Of a stretch of DNA of 37,857 bases, positions 1 through 8,178 are shown piece after piece. Below the pieces are notes generated by a model. That model worked only from the letters and a program-made list of their open reading frames with translations. It was not told the DNA's origin and searched no databases. Every line of letters begins with the position of its first letter. Positions within the stretch are counted from its first letter, which is position 1. The position numbers and the translations under genes were made by a program. The stretch comes from Comamonas testosteroni (GTDB taxonomy: Bacteria; Pseudomonadota; Gammaproteobacteria; Burkholderiales; Burkholderiaceae_C), in contig NZ_AWOR01000062.1 of the NCBI RefSeq assembly GCF_000761245.1, positions 1 through 37,857 on the forward strand, in the 5' to 3' direction.

Positions 1-35
1 TGGGCGCCGGTGTGGTTGCCACGATCATTGCCTAA
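1..35 (+). CDS. tuf: Elongation factor Tu, 3' end only
   Basis: The first 35 bases encode the last ten residues of EF-Tu (GAGVVATIIA) and a TAA stop. EF-Tu is the GTPase that delivers aminoacyl-tRNA to the ribosome. The call rests on this C-terminal signature and on position: tuf directly upstream of rpsJ is the standard end of the str operon. rpsJ begins 25 bases later, so the two are probably cotranscribed. A second tuf gene starts at the other edge of the window in the same orientation. Confidence 0.85.
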   Translation, partial: GAGVVATIIA

Positions 36-60
36 TTCTTAGAAAAGCTAGGAATTAACA

Positions 61-372
61 ATGTCTAAGCAAAAAATCCGCATCCGTCTGAAGGCTTTCG
101 ATTACAAGCTGATCGATCAGTCTGCAGCCGAAATCGTTGATACCGCCAAGCGTACCGGCGCCATCGTCAAGGGTCCCGTGCCCCTGCCGACACGCATGAA
201 GCGCTTCGACATCCTGCGTTCGCCTCACGTCAACAAGACCAGCCGTGACCAGTTCGAAATCCGTACGCACCAGCGTCTGATGGACATCGTGGATCCGACT
301 GACAAGACTGTTGACGCTCTGATGAAGCTGGACCTGCCCGCAGGTGTGGACGTCGAGATCAAACTGCAATAA
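61..372 (+). CDS. rpsJ: 30S ribosomal protein S10
   Basis: This 103-residue protein is the size of bacterial S10 throughout and carries the S10 signature [17 protein letters not shown] in its middle. S10 sits in the head of the 30S subunit and, as NusE, also takes part in transcription antitermination with NusB. The ATG is preceded by an AGGAA ribosome binding site. The gene follows tuf by 25 bases, but a 200-base structured gap separates it from rplC. It may therefore be transcribed mainly with the str operon rather than with the rest of the S10 cluster. Confidence 0.97.
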   Translation: MSKQKIRIRLKAFDYKLIDQSAAEIVDTAKRTGAIVKGPVPLPTRMKRFDILRSPHVNKTSRDQFEIRTHQRLMDIVDPTDKTVDALMKLDLPAGVDVEIKLQ

Positions 373-381
373 GAGTTTTGG

Positions 382-401
382 AAGCCTCGCAAGAGGCTTT
401 T
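382..401 (+). terminator. Short hairpin with T-run after rpsJ
   Basis: A 7-bp stem (AAGCCTC/GAGGCTT) closed by a GCAA tetraloop starts nine bases after the rpsJ stop and runs into four T residues. It resembles a weak intrinsic terminator or attenuator that would end or thin transcription coming from tuf-rpsJ. The T-run is short, so partial read-through into rplC is likely. Confidence 0.5.
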
Positions 402-412
402 AAGGGTCTTTG

Positions 413-451
413 TTTAACGCGAACTTGCTTGAAAAAGCAGTTCGCGTTAAA
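413..451. repeat. Long perfect inverted repeat in rpsJ-rplC gap
   Basis: Two 13-base arms (TTTAACGCGAACT and AGTTCGCGTTAAA) are perfectly complementary. Inside them, past one unpaired T, a further 4-bp stem (GCTT/AAGC) is closed by a GAAA tetraloop. The structure could be an RNA hairpin in read-through transcripts, a DNA binding palindrome, or both. It overlaps the promoter candidate at 425-453. Confidence 0.75.
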
Positions 452-453
452 AT
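425..453 (+). promoter_or_regulatory. Candidate sigma70 promoter for rplC operon
   Basis: TTGCTT (425-430) and TAAAAT (448-453) are separated by exactly 17 bases, a good match to the -35/-10 consensus. The expected start near 460 would give an rplC leader of about 110 bases. That leader would begin with another hairpin (458-480, CTTCGC/GCGAAG) followed by TTATT. The promoter lies inside the inverted repeat, so folding or a bound protein could control it. This is inference from sequence only. Confidence 0.5.
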
Positions 454-572
454 TTGGAGCTTCGCTTTTGATGCGAAGTTTTATTAACCTTCTTTTGTGT
501 GCTAGGCATGATTGCTAAAGCACAACGCTGGGCCAATTGCAGTTTCAGCGGCAAAAGTTTTGGAGCAAACAA

Positions 573-1247
573 ATGAGTCTGAGCAACTCCCTGGGGTTGC
601 TGGGTCGCAAGGTGGGCATGATGCGTCTGTTCACTGATGATGGGGACGCAGTGCCTGTCACAGTGGTGGATGTTTCTAACAACCGCGTGACTCAGGTCAA
701 AACCCAAGAGAACGATGGCTATGTGGCCCTGCAGGTCACTTTCGGTGCACGCAAGGCTTCTCGCGTGACCAAGCCTCAAGCCGGCCACCTCGCCAAGGCG
801 GGTGTCGAAGCCGGTGAAGTGACCCGTGAATTCCGCGTGACTGATGAAACCGCTGGCAAGTATGCCGCTGGTGCCGTTCTGCCTGTGGCAGAACTGTTCA
901 GCGTTGGCCAGAAGGTGGACGTGCAAGGCACCTCCATCGGTAAGGGTTACGCCGGCACGATCAAGCGCCACAACTTCAGTTCGCAGCGCGCTTCGCACGG
1001 TAACAGCCGTTCGCACAATGTTCCCGGTTCTATCGGTATGGCACAAGACCCCGGTCGCGTGTTCCCCGGTAAGCGTATGACTGGCCACATGGGCGACGAA
1101 ACCGTCACTACTCAAAACCTCGACGTGGTTCGTATCGACGAAGCACGCCAACTGCTGTTGATCAAGGGTGCCATTCCTGGTGCCAAGGGCGGCTTCGTTT
1201 CCGTGCGCCCCGCGATCAAGGCTAAAGCTTCCAAAGGAGCGAACTAA
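573..1247 (+). CDS. rplC: 50S ribosomal protein L3
   Basis: L3 (224 residues; E. coli 209) binds 23S rRNA near the peptidyl transferase centre and starts 50S assembly. The family region [18 protein letters not shown] is present and includes the glutamine that PrmB methylates in E. coli. The ATG at 573 follows a GGAG ribosome binding site and gives the expected N-terminus [17 protein letters not shown]. An in-frame TTG at 537 would add 12 unconserved residues and is unlikely. The rplC stop overlaps the rplD start by one base, which suggests translational coupling. Confidence 0.97.
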   Translation: MSLSNSLGLLGRKVGMMRLFTDDGDAVPVTVVDVSNNRVTQVKTQENDGYVALQVTFGARKASRVTKPQAGHLAKAGVEAGEVTREFRVTDETAGKYAAGAVLPVAELFSVGQKVDVQGTSIGKGYAGTIKRHNFSSQRASHGNSRSHNVPGSIGMAQDPGRVFPGKRMTGHMGDETVTTQNLDVVRIDEARQLLLIKGAIPGAKGGFVSVRPAIKAKASKGAN

Positions 1248-1870
1248 TGCAGCTCGAACTCCTGAATGAACAAGGCCAGGCCGCTTCCAAGGTGGAAGCT
1301 CCCGAGACTGTGTTCGGTCGTGAATTCAACGAAGATCTGGTCCACCAGCTGGTGACTGCCTACCGTGCCAACGCACGTCAAGGCACTCGCGCCCAGAAGG
1401 ACCGTGAACAAGTGCGTCACACCACCGCCAAGCCTTTCAAGCAAAAGGGTACAGGCCGTGCACGTGCTGGTATGTCCTCCTCGCCTCTGTGGCGTGGCGG
1501 CGGTCGCATCTTCCCGAATCTGCCCGAAGAAAACTTCTCGCAGAAGATCAACAAGAAGATGTACCGCGCCGGTATGACTGCCATCCTGTCTCAGCTGGCC
1601 CGCGAAGGCCGTCTGGCAGTTGTGGAGTCCCTGACGCTGGATACCCCCAAGACCAAGGTGCTGGCAGACAAGTTCAAGGCTATGAACCTGTCCTCGTCGG
1701 TGATGGTGATCGCTGAAGAAATCGACGAGAACCTGTACCTGGCATCCCGCAATCTGAAGAACGTGTTCGTGGTTGAGCCGCGCTATGCAGACCCCGTGTC
1801 GCTGGTGCACTACAAGAAAGTGCTCGTCACCAAGGGTGCGATCGACAAACTCAAGGAGATGTTCGCATGA
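1247..1870 (+). CDS. rplD: 50S ribosomal protein L4
   Basis: L4 (207 residues) lines the peptide exit tunnel and in E. coli also represses its own operon through the S10 leader. The extended tunnel loop is visible as [19 protein letters not shown]. The ATG overlaps the rplC stop, and the C-terminus overlaps rplW by four bases (ATGA). Whether L4 autoregulates here is unknown. If it does, the structured rpsJ-rplC leader is the obvious place to look, because no such leader is visible directly before rpsJ. Confidence 0.97.
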   Translation: MQLELLNEQGQAASKVEAPETVFGREFNEDLVHQLVTAYRANARQGTRAQKDREQVRHTTAKPFKQKGTGRARAGMSSSPLWRGGGRIFPNLPEENFSQKINKKMYRAGMTAILSQLAREGRLAVVESLTLDTPKTKVLADKFKAMNLSSSVMVIAEEIDENLYLASRNLKNVFVVEPRYADPVSLVHYKKVLVTKGAIDKLKEMFA

Positions 1871-2181
1871 GCACTACCAAGTTTGACGAAGGTCGTCTGA
1901 TGCAAGTGCTGGTCGCTCCCATCGTGTCCGAAAAGGCCACTTTGGTTGCTGAAAAGTCCAATGCTGTGACATTCAAGGTGCTGCAGAACGCTACCAAGCC
2001 CGAAATCAAGGCCGCTGTGGAATTGATGTTCAAGGTTGAAGTGGCTGGCGTGTCTGTGGTGAACACCAAGGGCAAGACCAAGCGCTTTGGCAAGACCGTG
2101 GGCCGTCGCGACAATGTGCGCAAGGCTTACGTGATGCTCAAGCCCGGTCAAGAGCTGAACCTGTCTGGGGAGGCTGCGTAA
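1867..2181 (+). CDS. rplW: 50S ribosomal protein L23
   Basis: L23 (104 residues) sits at the exit of the peptide tunnel and is the docking site for trigger factor and SRP. The protein is full length and has the basic loop [16 protein letters not shown] typical of the family. The ATG overlaps the rplD stop by four bases, and rplB begins two bases after its own stop, so it is an internal gene of a tightly packed operon. Confidence 0.97.
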   Translation: MSTTKFDEGRLMQVLVAPIVSEKATLVAEKSNAVTFKVLQNATKPEIKAAVELMFKVEVAGVSVVNTKGKTKRFGKTVGRRDNVRKAYVMLKPGQELNLSGEAA

Positions 2182-2183
2182 TC

Positions 2184-3008
2184 ATGGCTGTTATCAAGCT
2201 CAAACCTACGACCCCCGGCCAACGCGGCGCGGTGAAGGTTACTCGCGACCACCTGCACAAGGGTGAGGGCTTTGCCCCCCTGCTGGAAGCTCAATTCCAG
2301 AAGGCCGGTCGTAATAACAACGGTCACATCACAACTCGCCACAAGGGCGGTGGTCACAAGCACCACTACCGTGTGGTGGACTTCAAGCGCAACAAGGACG
2401 GTATCCCCGCCAAGGTTGAGCGCATTGAATACGACCCCAACCGTACTGCTCACATCGCTCTGGTGTGCTATGCAGACGGCGAGCGTCGCTACGTCATTGC
2501 TCCTCGCAACCTGGAAGTCGGCGCTACCATCATCAGCGGCTCCGAAGCTCCTATCCGCGTGGGCAACACCCTGCCTATCCGCAACATCCCCGTGGGCTCG
2601 ACCATCCACTGCATCGAACTGAAGATCGGTGCCGGTGCTCAGATCGCTCGCTCGGCTGGTACCTCTGCCACTCTGCTGGCTCGCGAAGGCATCTACGCTC
2701 AAGTGCGTATGCGTTCGGGCGAAGTCCGCAAGGTGCACATCGAGTGCCGCGCCACCATCGGTGAAGTTGCCAACGAAGAACACAGCCTGCGCCGTCTGGG
2801 CAAGGCCGGTGTGAAGCGTTGGATGGGTATTCGTCCTACCGTCCGCGGTACGGTCATGAACCCTGTCGACCACCCGCACGGTGGTGGTGAAGGTAAGACC
2901 GGTGAAGGCCGTCACCCAGTTGACCCATGGGGCAATCTGACGAAGGGCTACCGTACCCGTAACAACAAGCGCACACAGACAATGATCGTGTCGCGCCGTA
3001 AGAAGTAA
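2184..3008 (+). CDS. rplB: 50S ribosomal protein L2
   Basis: L2 (274 residues, the usual length) is an ancient 23S rRNA-binding protein needed for subunit joining and peptidyl transfer. The C-terminal signature with the functionally important histidine is present ([16 protein letters not shown]), followed by the basic tail. It is preceded by a GGGGAGG site inside the end of rplW and followed ten bases later by rpsS. Confidence 0.98.
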   Translation: MAVIKLKPTTPGQRGAVKVTRDHLHKGEGFAPLLEAQFQKAGRNNNGHITTRHKGGGHKHHYRVVDFKRNKDGIPAKVERIEYDPNRTAHIALVCYADGERRYVIAPRNLEVGATIISGSEAPIRVGNTLPIRNIPVGSTIHCIELKIGAGAQIARSAGTSATLLAREGIYAQVRMRSGEVRKVHIECRATIGEVANEEHSLRRLGKAGVKRWMGIRPTVRGTVMNPVDHPHGGGEGKTGEGRHPVDPWGNLTKGYRTRNNKRTQTMIVSRRKK

Positions 3009-3018
3009 GGGGTAGCAA

Positions 3019-3294
3019 ATGACTCGTTCTCTTAAAAAGGGTCCGTTTGTTGACCATCACTTGCTGGCTAAGGTCGAAAAGGCCGTCGCCACCAAGGACA
3101 AGAAGCCAGTGAAGACTTGGTCGCGTCGCTCCATGGTTCTGCCCGAGTTCATCGGTCTGACCATCGCCGTGCACAACGGCAAGCAACACGTGCCGGTTTA
3201 TGTGACTGACCAGATGGTTGGCCACAAGCTGGGTGAATTCGCGCTGACTCGTACCTTCAAGGGTCACCCTGCGGACAAGAAAGCCAAGAAGTAA
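3019..3294 (+). CDS. rpsS: 30S ribosomal protein S19
   Basis: S19 (91 residues) binds 16S rRNA in the 30S head next to S13. The N-terminal [12 protein letters not shown] and C-terminal [14 protein letters not shown] motifs are those of the family. It lies in standard S10-operon order between rplB and rplV, ten bases from each. Confidence 0.97.
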   Translation: MTRSLKKGPFVDHHLLAKVEKAVATKDKKPVKTWSRRSMVLPEFIGLTIAVHNGKQHVPVYVTDQMVGHKLGEFALTRTFKGHPADKKAKK

Positions 3295-3304
3295 GGAATA
3301 GAAC

Positions 3305-3637
3305 ATGTCTGAAACACGTGCTGTTCTCCGTGGCGTCCGCCTGTCTGTTGACAAGGGTCGCCTGGTCGCGGATCTGATCCGCGGCAAGAAGGTGGATCAA
3401 GCTCTGAACATTCTCCAGTTCACACAGAAAAAAGCTGCTGTGATCGTGAAGAAGGTTCTGGAATCCGCTATCGCCAACGCTGAGCACAACGACGGCGCCG
3501 ATATCGACGAACTGAAGGTCAAGACCATCTACGTCGAGCAAGGCACTACGCTCAAGCGTTTCACTGCTCGCGCCAAGGGCCGTGGCAACCGCATCAGCAA
3601 GCCTACCTGCCACATCTATGTGACAGTGGGTAACTGA
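3305..3637 (+). CDS. rplV: 50S ribosomal protein L22
   Basis: L22 (110 residues) reaches into the peptide exit tunnel with a beta-hairpin that contacts all 23S domains and, in other bacteria, influences macrolide sensitivity. The protein is full length, with the N-terminal helix region ([18 protein letters not shown]) and the hairpin tip near [17 protein letters not shown]. It starts ten bases after rpsS in standard operon order. Confidence 0.97.
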   Translation: MSETRAVLRGVRLSVDKGRLVADLIRGKKVDQALNILQFTQKKAAVIVKKVLESAIANAEHNDGADIDELKVKTIYVEQGTTLKRFTARAKGRGNRISKPTCHIYVTVGN

Positions 3638-3653
3638 GGCCTTAAGGAAGAAT

Positions 3654-4523
3654 ATGGGACAGAAAATCCATCCTACCGGCTTCCGTCTGGCGGTGAGCCG
3701 CAACTGGGCAAGCCGCTGGTACGCTAGCAACCGTGACTTCGCCGGCATGCTGGCCGAAGACATCAAGGTGCGCGAGTACCTGAAGGCCAAGCTGAAGAAC
3801 GCTGCCGTGGCTCGCGTTCTGATCGAGCGTCCTGCCAAGAACGCCCGCATCACCATTTTCTCGGCTCGTCCGGGCGTGGTGATCGGCAAGAAGGGTGAAG
3901 ACATCGAGGCCCTGAAGAAGGAACTCGCTGCTCGCCTGGGCGTGCCCGTGGCTGTGAACATCGAAGAAGTGCGCAAGCCCGAAATCGATGCCAAGCTGAT
4001 CGCTGACTCCATCTGCCAACAGCTGGAAAAGCGCATCATGTTCCGCCGCGCCATGAAGCGTGCCATGCAGAACGCCATGCGTCTGGGTGCTCAAGGCATC
4101 AAGATCATGTCTTCCGGTCGTCTGAACGGTATCGAAATTGCTCGTACCGAGTGGTACCGCGAAGGCCGCGTGCCTCTGCACACTCTGCGTGCCGACATCG
4201 ACTACGGCTTCTCCGAAGCCAAGACGACTTACGGCATCATCGGCGTGAAGGTCTGGGTCTACAAGGGTGACACCCTGGGCCGTAACGATCTGCCCGCCGT
4301 GGAAACGCCCCGTCCTGAAGACGAGCGTCGTCCCCGTGGTCCCCGTCGTGACGGTCGCCGTGATGGCCGTGATGGCGCTGGCCGTGGTGGCCGTCGTCCC
4401 GCAGGCACCAATGCCGCTCCTGCCGATGGCAGCGACAAGCCTGCTGGCGCTGGTGCTGATTCCGTTAAGCGCGTTCGTAAGGCCGACGCGCCCGCTACAG
4501 CAGCGGACGGTAAAGGAGAATAA
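3654..4523 (+). CDS. rpsC: 30S ribosomal protein S3 with long basic C-terminal tail
   Basis: S3 forms part of the mRNA entry site and has mRNA helicase activity together with S4 and S5. A KH domain is visible around residues 60-85 ([19 protein letters not shown]), followed by the C-terminal S3 domain ending near residue 215. At 289 residues it is clearly longer than the 233-residue E. coli protein. The extra tail is low-complexity: an RG/RD-rich block (roughly residues 218-247), then an Ala/Pro/Lys-rich end. Long S3 tails occur in other Burkholderiales, so this is probably lineage-specific. rplP starts two bases after the stop. Confidence 0.97.
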   Translation: MGQKIHPTGFRLAVSRNWASRWYASNRDFAGMLAEDIKVREYLKAKLKNAAVARVLIERPAKNARITIFSARPGVVIGKKGEDIEALKKELAARLGVPVAVNIEEVRKPEIDAKLIADSICQQLEKRIMFRRAMKRAMQNAMRLGAQGIKIMSSGRLNGIEIARTEWYREGRVPLHTLRADIDYGFSEAKTTYGIIGVKVWVYKGDTLGRNDLPAVETPRPEDERRPRGPRRDGRRDGRDGAGRGGRRPAGTNAAPADGSDKPAGAGADSVKRVRKADAPATAADGKGE

Positions 4524-4525
4524 AC

Positions 4526-4942
4526 ATGCTGCAACCTGCACGCCGCAAGTTCCGTAAGGAACAAAAAGGCCGCAACACCGGCATCGCTACCCGTGGCAAC
4601 TCCGTTGCCTTCGGCGATTTCGGTTTGAAGTCTACTGACCGTGGTCGTCTGACCGCACGCCAGATCGAAGCTGCACGTCGTGCAATTTCCCGTCACGTCA
4701 AGCGTGGTGGTCGTATCTGGATCCGCGTGTTCCCGGACAAGCCCATCTCTACCAAGCCCGCCGAAGTGCGTATGGGTAACGGTAAGGGTAACCCCGAGTA
4801 CTACGTGGCCGAAATCCAGCCCGGCAAGGTGATCTACGAAATCGTGGGTGTGCCTGAAGAGCTGGCCCGTGAAGCGTTCCGCCTGGCTGCTGCAAAGCTG
4901 CCTCTGCGCACGACCTTCGTGTCCCGTCACATTGGTGCTTAA
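4526..4942 (+). CDS. rplP: 50S ribosomal protein L16
   Basis: L16 (138 residues) binds near the A-site tRNA elbow and helps complete the 50S subunit. The conserved N-terminus ([19 protein letters not shown]) and the motif AFGDFGLKS are present, and the length is standard. It begins two bases after rpsC and lies ten bases before rpmC. Confidence 0.97.
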   Translation: MLQPARRKFRKEQKGRNTGIATRGNSVAFGDFGLKSTDRGRLTARQIEAARRAISRHVKRGGRIWIRVFPDKPISTKPAEVRMGNGKGNPEYYVAEIQPGKVIYEIVGVPEELAREAFRLAAAKLPLRTTFVSRHIGA

Positions 4943-4952
4943 GGAGATCAAC

Positions 4953-5150
4953 ATGACGAAATCTGCTGAACTCCGCCAAAAAGACGTGGCTGGTCTGGAA
5001 GCTGAAGTGAAGTCCCTGCAAAAGGCTCACTTCGGTCTGCGCATGCAAAAGGCCACGCAACAACTGGGCAATACTGCGACCATCAAGGCTACACGCCGTG
5101 ACATCGCTCGTGCCAAGACCATCCTTGCTGAAAAGCAAGCCGCCAAGTAA
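4953..5150 (+). CDS. rpmC: 50S ribosomal protein L29
   Basis: L29 (65 residues) is a small helical protein beside the peptide tunnel exit, next to L23. The start at 4953 follows a textbook AAGGAG site and gives [19 protein letters not shown], the usual N-terminus. Longer readings into rplP are not needed. It shows the family pattern of two helices with the motif [12 protein letters not shown]. Confidence 0.95.
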   Translation: MTKSAELRQKDVAGLEAEVKSLQKAHFGLRMQKATQQLGNTATIKATRRDIARAKTILAEKQAAK

Positions 5151-5159
5151 GGAGCCGAC

Positions 5160-5429
5160 ATGACGGAAGCTAAAACATCCCTCAAGCGCACCTTGATTGG
5201 CAAGGTGGTCAGCGACAAGCGTGCCAAGACTGTGACCGTTCTGGTGGAACGCCGCGTCAAGCACCCCATCTACGACAAGATCATGATCAAGTCGAGCAAG
5301 TACCACGCTCACGACGAGCAAGGTGAGTACAAGCTGGGCGACGTGGTTGAAATCACCGAGAGCCGTCCTCTCTCCAAGACCAAGAACTGGGTTGCTACCC
5401 GCTTGGTTCAAAAGGCTGCTCTGGTGTAA
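5160..5429 (+). CDS. rpsQ: 30S ribosomal protein S17
   Basis: S17 (89 residues) is a primary 16S rRNA-binding protein of the OB fold. The family core is present: [18 protein letters not shown] and a later [16 protein letters not shown]. It is the last gene of this ribosomal block. In most bacteria rplN, rplX and rplE would follow at once, but here a strong terminator and an unrelated peroxiredoxin gene come next. Confidence 0.97.
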   Translation: MTEAKTSLKRTLIGKVVSDKRAKTVTVLVERRVKHPIYDKIMIKSSKYHAHDEQGEYKLGDVVEITESRPLSKTKNWVATRLVQKAALV

Positions 5430-5463
5430 GCCTAACCAGGCCCGCCGGCTGCAAAGCCCTTGA

Positions 5464-5497
5464 AAACGACCCACAATGCTGTGGGTCGTTTTTTTAT
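5464..5497 (+). terminator. Intrinsic terminator of S10 operon
   Basis: An 11-bp stem (AACGACCCACA/TGTGGGTCGTT) with an ATGC loop is followed by a run of seven or more T residues. It begins about 35 bases after the rpsQ stop, is the best terminator in the window, and marks the end of the ribosomal transcript. Confidence 0.92.
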
Positions 5498-5545
5498 TTG
5501 GGCCGCCAAGAACGCGGTCCTTGCTTTGCAACAAAGGAGATAGTC

Positions 5546-6052
5546 ATGATTAAAGTTGGTGATGCCCTGCCCGCAGTGACCTTGATGGAATATGTGGAAG
5601 TGGAAGGCAATGGCTGCAGCCTTGGTCCCAACCCCGTGAAGTTGCCTGAGGCTCTGGCCGGCAAGACTATTGCCGTGTTTGCCGTGCCTGGCGCGTTCAC
5701 GCCCACCTGCTCCGAAAAGCACCTGCCAGGCTATGTGGCCCAGGCTGAAGAGCTCAAGGCTGCCGGCGTGGACGAAATCTGGTGCCTGTCCGTGAACGAT
5801 GCTTTCGTGATGGGCGCCTGGGGCCGCGATCAGAAGGTGGCTGGCAAGGTGCGCATGATTGCCGATGGCGATGCGGCATTCGCCAAGGCGACCGGTCTGA
5901 CGCTGGACCTGAACGGCAAGGGCCTGGGCCTGCGCGCCAATCGCTTTTCCATGCTGGTCAAGGACGGCAAGGTTGCGACCCTGAACGTGGAAGCTCCCGG
6001 CAAGTTTGAAGTCAGCGATGCCGGCACCATGCTGGCTCAGGCCAAGGCTTGA
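5546..6052 (+). CDS. Peroxiredoxin, Prx5 family
   Basis: A thiol peroxidase of the Prx5 (AhpC/TSA, redoxin) family that reduces hydrogen peroxide and organic peroxides in the cytoplasm. The peroxidatic Cys55 lies in PGAFTPTCSEKHLPGY, and the family stretch CLSVNDAFVMGAWGR follows. The 168-residue length fits. The C-terminal resolving cysteine of human PRDX5 is absent; Cys24 and Cys80 are the other cysteines, so the reductant may be glutathione/glutaredoxin or another thiol. The ATG at 5546 has an AAAGGAG site. It lies alone between two terminators, so it is probably monocistronic. Confidence 0.93.
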   Translation: MIKVGDALPAVTLMEYVEVEGNGCSLGPNPVKLPEALAGKTIAVFAVPGAFTPTCSEKHLPGYVAQAEELKAAGVDEIWCLSVNDAFVMGAWGRDQKVAGKVRMIADGDAAFAKATGLTLDLNGKGLGLRANRFSMLVKDGKVATLNVEAPGKFEVSDAGTMLAQAKA

Positions 6053-6125
6053 TGGCTGAAGCCCTGAGCTGCTGCGCGCGGGAATGATGTTCTCGCCGCA
6101 AGGCGGCTTTGCGCGACGCCACAGA

Positions 6126-6158
6126 AAAAAGGCATTGCCAGCTTGGCAATGCCTTTTT
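6126..6158. terminator. Bidirectional terminator between convergent genes
   Basis: A palindrome GGCATTGCCA-GCT-TGGCAATGCC is flanked by A-tracts on the left and T-tracts on the right. It can therefore terminate both the plus-strand peroxiredoxin transcript and the minus-strand acetyltransferase transcript that ends at 6170. Confidence 0.9.
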
Positions 6159-6169
6159 CGCATCCGGGC

Positions 6170-6658
6170 TCAGAAAAGATTGGCCTTGAGGTAGTGCGCG
6201 CCAGGAAGCGGGTTGTGATAGTAGGGTGCGATGGACTCGAAGCCCAGGTCCACATACAGCGCGCGGGCGGATTCCATATCATCGAGCGTGTCGAGCAGCA
6301 CATGGTCGTAGCCGCTCCGGCGCGCCACGTCCAGCATGGCTTCGGCCAGCTGGCGGCCCAGGCCGAAGCCGCGAAAGGGCTTGCGCACATACAGGCGCTT
6401 CATCTCGGCCGCATTGGGGTAGTCGCAATCATCGAGGGGACGCAGCGCGCAGCAGCCGGCGAGGGCGCCGTCCACATGGGCCAGCAGGATCTGGCCGCGG
6501 GGTTGGGCATAGTCGCCGGGCAGATCGGCGATTTCGGATTCGAATCCTTGAAATTCCAGGTCGATGTTCAGGCTGTCCGCATACTCCTGAAAGATCTGGC
6601 GCACAGCACCCATTTCCTCCAGGCTGGGCGTCAGCAAGTCCACGGCAGGCTTGTCCAC
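6170..6658 (-). CDS. GNAT family N-acetyltransferase
   Basis: A 162-residue single-domain GNAT protein. The acetyl-CoA-binding motif A is clear at residues 88-105 (RLYVRKPFRGFGLGR), preceded by strand beta4 (GCCALRPLD) and followed by the ALYVDLGFE motif typical of the C-terminal GNAT region. The substrate cannot be told from sequence. It lies 80 bases downstream of the b-type cytochrome gene on the same strand and might be cotranscribed, though no functional link is evident. Confidence 0.88.
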   Translation of the reverse strand: MDKPAVDLLTPSLEEMGAVRQIFQEYADSLNIDLEFQGFESEIADLPGDYAQPRGQILLAHVDGALAGCCALRPLDDCDYPNAAEMKRLYVRKPFRGFGLGRQLAEAMLDVARRSGYDHVLLDTLDDMESARALYVDLGFESIAPYYHNPLPGAHYLKANLF

Positions 6659-6738
6659 GGCAACTAGGCAATGATGAAAAGGCCCAGTGTAGCGGCAAGT
6701 GCTTTACATGGTTAAAGCGCAGGCTGCGTCGTCAGAAC

Positions 6739-7443
6739 TCAGAAAGCAGCACTCTGACCCAGTTGATGGACCCACCAGGAAAGACAGCTTGCCACCACGG
6801 CCAGCAGAGCAGCCAGCGCGCGGGTGCTGGCGGTGTCGCGGCTCGCAGCGACGGGTTCGGCCAGGCATTTGTCGCCTGTGACCATGGCTGGGACCAGTTT
6901 GTCGCCCTTGAGGCTGTAGCCGATGAGGGCCAGCAGATGCAGTGCGACCAGTGCGTAAATCAGGTACTGGCCCCAATGGGCGTGGTAGTCGGTGGCCTTG
7001 GAGATCAGCTCGCCAGAGACAAAACGGGTCAAAGGCCCGCTGAAGGCAATTTCGTCATCGCTCATCAGCCCGCTTGCGATCTGCGCCATCAGCACGGCGA
7101 GCATCGCGACGACCGACAGCGAGCCCAGCGGGTTGTGGCCTGCGCGGTCCTGTGTGGTCGACGCGCCACTGAGATAGCGTCTCATGGCTGCCGCGGAAGG
7201 GATGAAGCTGCCAAAGCGCGACCAGTACCCGCCCACCAGTCCCCAGAGAATGCGAAAGATCAGCAGGGCCAGCACGACCTGTCCCAGCAGCAGATGCCAG
7301 TTCATGGCATTGCCGCCCATCTTGGCGGTGATCACCAGGGCCACGATGCAGATCGCCAGCAGCCAGTGAAACAGGCGGGTGGGCAGGTCCCAGATCCGAA
7401 TTCTGTGGATTTCCGTGGCGGCTTGCGTGGTGGACTCTGTCAT
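6739..7443 (-). CDS. Cytochrome b561-type di-heme membrane protein
   Basis: A 234-residue membrane protein of the bacterial cytochrome b561 / Ni-hydrogenase cytochrome b-like family. It has about four transmembrane helices and heme-ligand histidines at the start of helix 1 (RLFHWLLA), in helix 2 (NWHLLLGQ) and in the last helices (YHAHWGQYLIYALVALHLLAL). A fifth C-terminal hydrophobic segment follows. Such proteins pass electrons between the quinone pool and periplasmic c-type cytochromes. An alternative start at 7473 adds ten residues and has a weak AGGG upstream. It is divergent from a cytochrome c' gene, a common pairing that suggests these are redox partners. Confidence 0.88.
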   Translation of the reverse strand: MTESTTQAATEIHRIRIWDLPTRLFHWLLAICIVALVITAKMGGNAMNWHLLLGQVVLALLIFRILWGLVGGYWSRFGSFIPSAAAMRRYLSGASTTQDRAGHNPLGSLSVVAMLAVLMAQIASGLMSDDEIAFSGPLTRFVSGELISKATDYHAHWGQYLIYALVALHLLALIGYSLKGDKLVPAMVTGDKCLAEPVAASRDTASTRALAALLAVVASCLSWWVHQLGQSAAF

Positions 7444-7580
7444 GGCTTTTTCATGGCTGATGGACCCGGACATTGTGCCCTGGCAAGGCTGCAAGCCCAA
7501 ATCGCGGCCTTTGGGTGACTCTGCCATACTGGTCAGGCAGCCGCCTGCGGCAGGCTGCAGAACCAAGAAAGGATACCCCG

Positions 7581-8027
7581 ATGAAAGCTTTTTCCACTCT
7601 GGCATTCGCTGCTGTGGTTGCCACCGTGGCCCTGCCTGCCTCGGCCCAGTTCGCCAAGGCTGAAGATGCCATCAAATACCGCCAGAGCGCCCTGAGCGTG
7701 CTGGGCACGCATTTCGGTCGCCTGGGCGCCATGGCCAACGGCAAGATGCCCTTCGATGCCAAGAGCGCTCAGGAAAGTGCTGAGGTCGTGGCCTTCATGT
7801 CCAAGCTGCCCTGGGCCGGCTTCGGCGCCGGCACCGAAGGCGGCAAGGCCAAGCCCGAGGTGTGGAAGGAGCAGGCCAAGTTCCATGACCTGTCGGGCAA
7901 GATGGAAGCAGAAGTCGTCAAGCTCAACGCTGCCGCCAAGACCGGCAATCTGGACAATCTCAAGACGGCTTTCGGCCCGGCTGCCAATAGCTGCAAGAGC
8001 TGCCACGACAGCTTCCGCAATAAGTAA
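7581..8027 (+). CDS. Cytochrome c' (class II c-type cytochrome)
   Basis: A 148-residue periplasmic protein with a Sec signal peptide ending ASA (cleavage after about residue 22) and a C-terminal heme site CKSCH at 138-142 in the pattern SCKSCHDSFRNK. A heme motif at the extreme C-terminus of a four-helix bundle defines cytochrome c'. The early YRQSAL segment is also typical. Family members bind NO or other small ligands and may protect against nitrosative stress. The AAGAAAGGA site precedes the ATG. The gene is divergent from the b561-type cytochrome, its likely electron donor. Confidence 0.92.
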   Translation: MKAFSTLAFAAVVATVALPASAQFAKAEDAIKYRQSALSVLGTHFGRLGAMANGKMPFDAKSAQESAEVVAFMSKLPWAGFGAGTEGGKAKPEVWKEQAKFHDLSGKMEAEVVKLNAAAKTGNLDNLKTAFGPAANSCKSCHDSFRNK

Positions 8028-8056
8028 GCCAAGACTGTCCTGCATCAAGCAGACGC

Positions 8057-8083
8057 AAAAAAACCGGCATTGCCGGTTTTTTT
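8057..8083. terminator. Terminator after cytochrome c' gene
   Basis: The palindrome AAACCGGCATTGCCGGTTT, with extra A and T tracts outside, forms a compact GC stem followed by seven T residues. It can act on both strands, between the cytochrome c' gene and the convergent TlpA-like gene. Confidence 0.88.
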
Positions 8084-8178
8084 ATGAGCGCCTTGCGCTT
8101 GATGGCGGCTGATTTCAGCACGATTTCATCTTGAAATCGAGTGGCAGAGCGCGCAGTCAGCTATGTTTTTGAATGAGC

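Noticed and set aside
537..572. An upstream TTG start for rplC
   Set aside because: It would add 12 residues not found in L3 proteins and has no ribosome binding site. The ATG at 573 has GGAG upstream and the conserved N-terminus.
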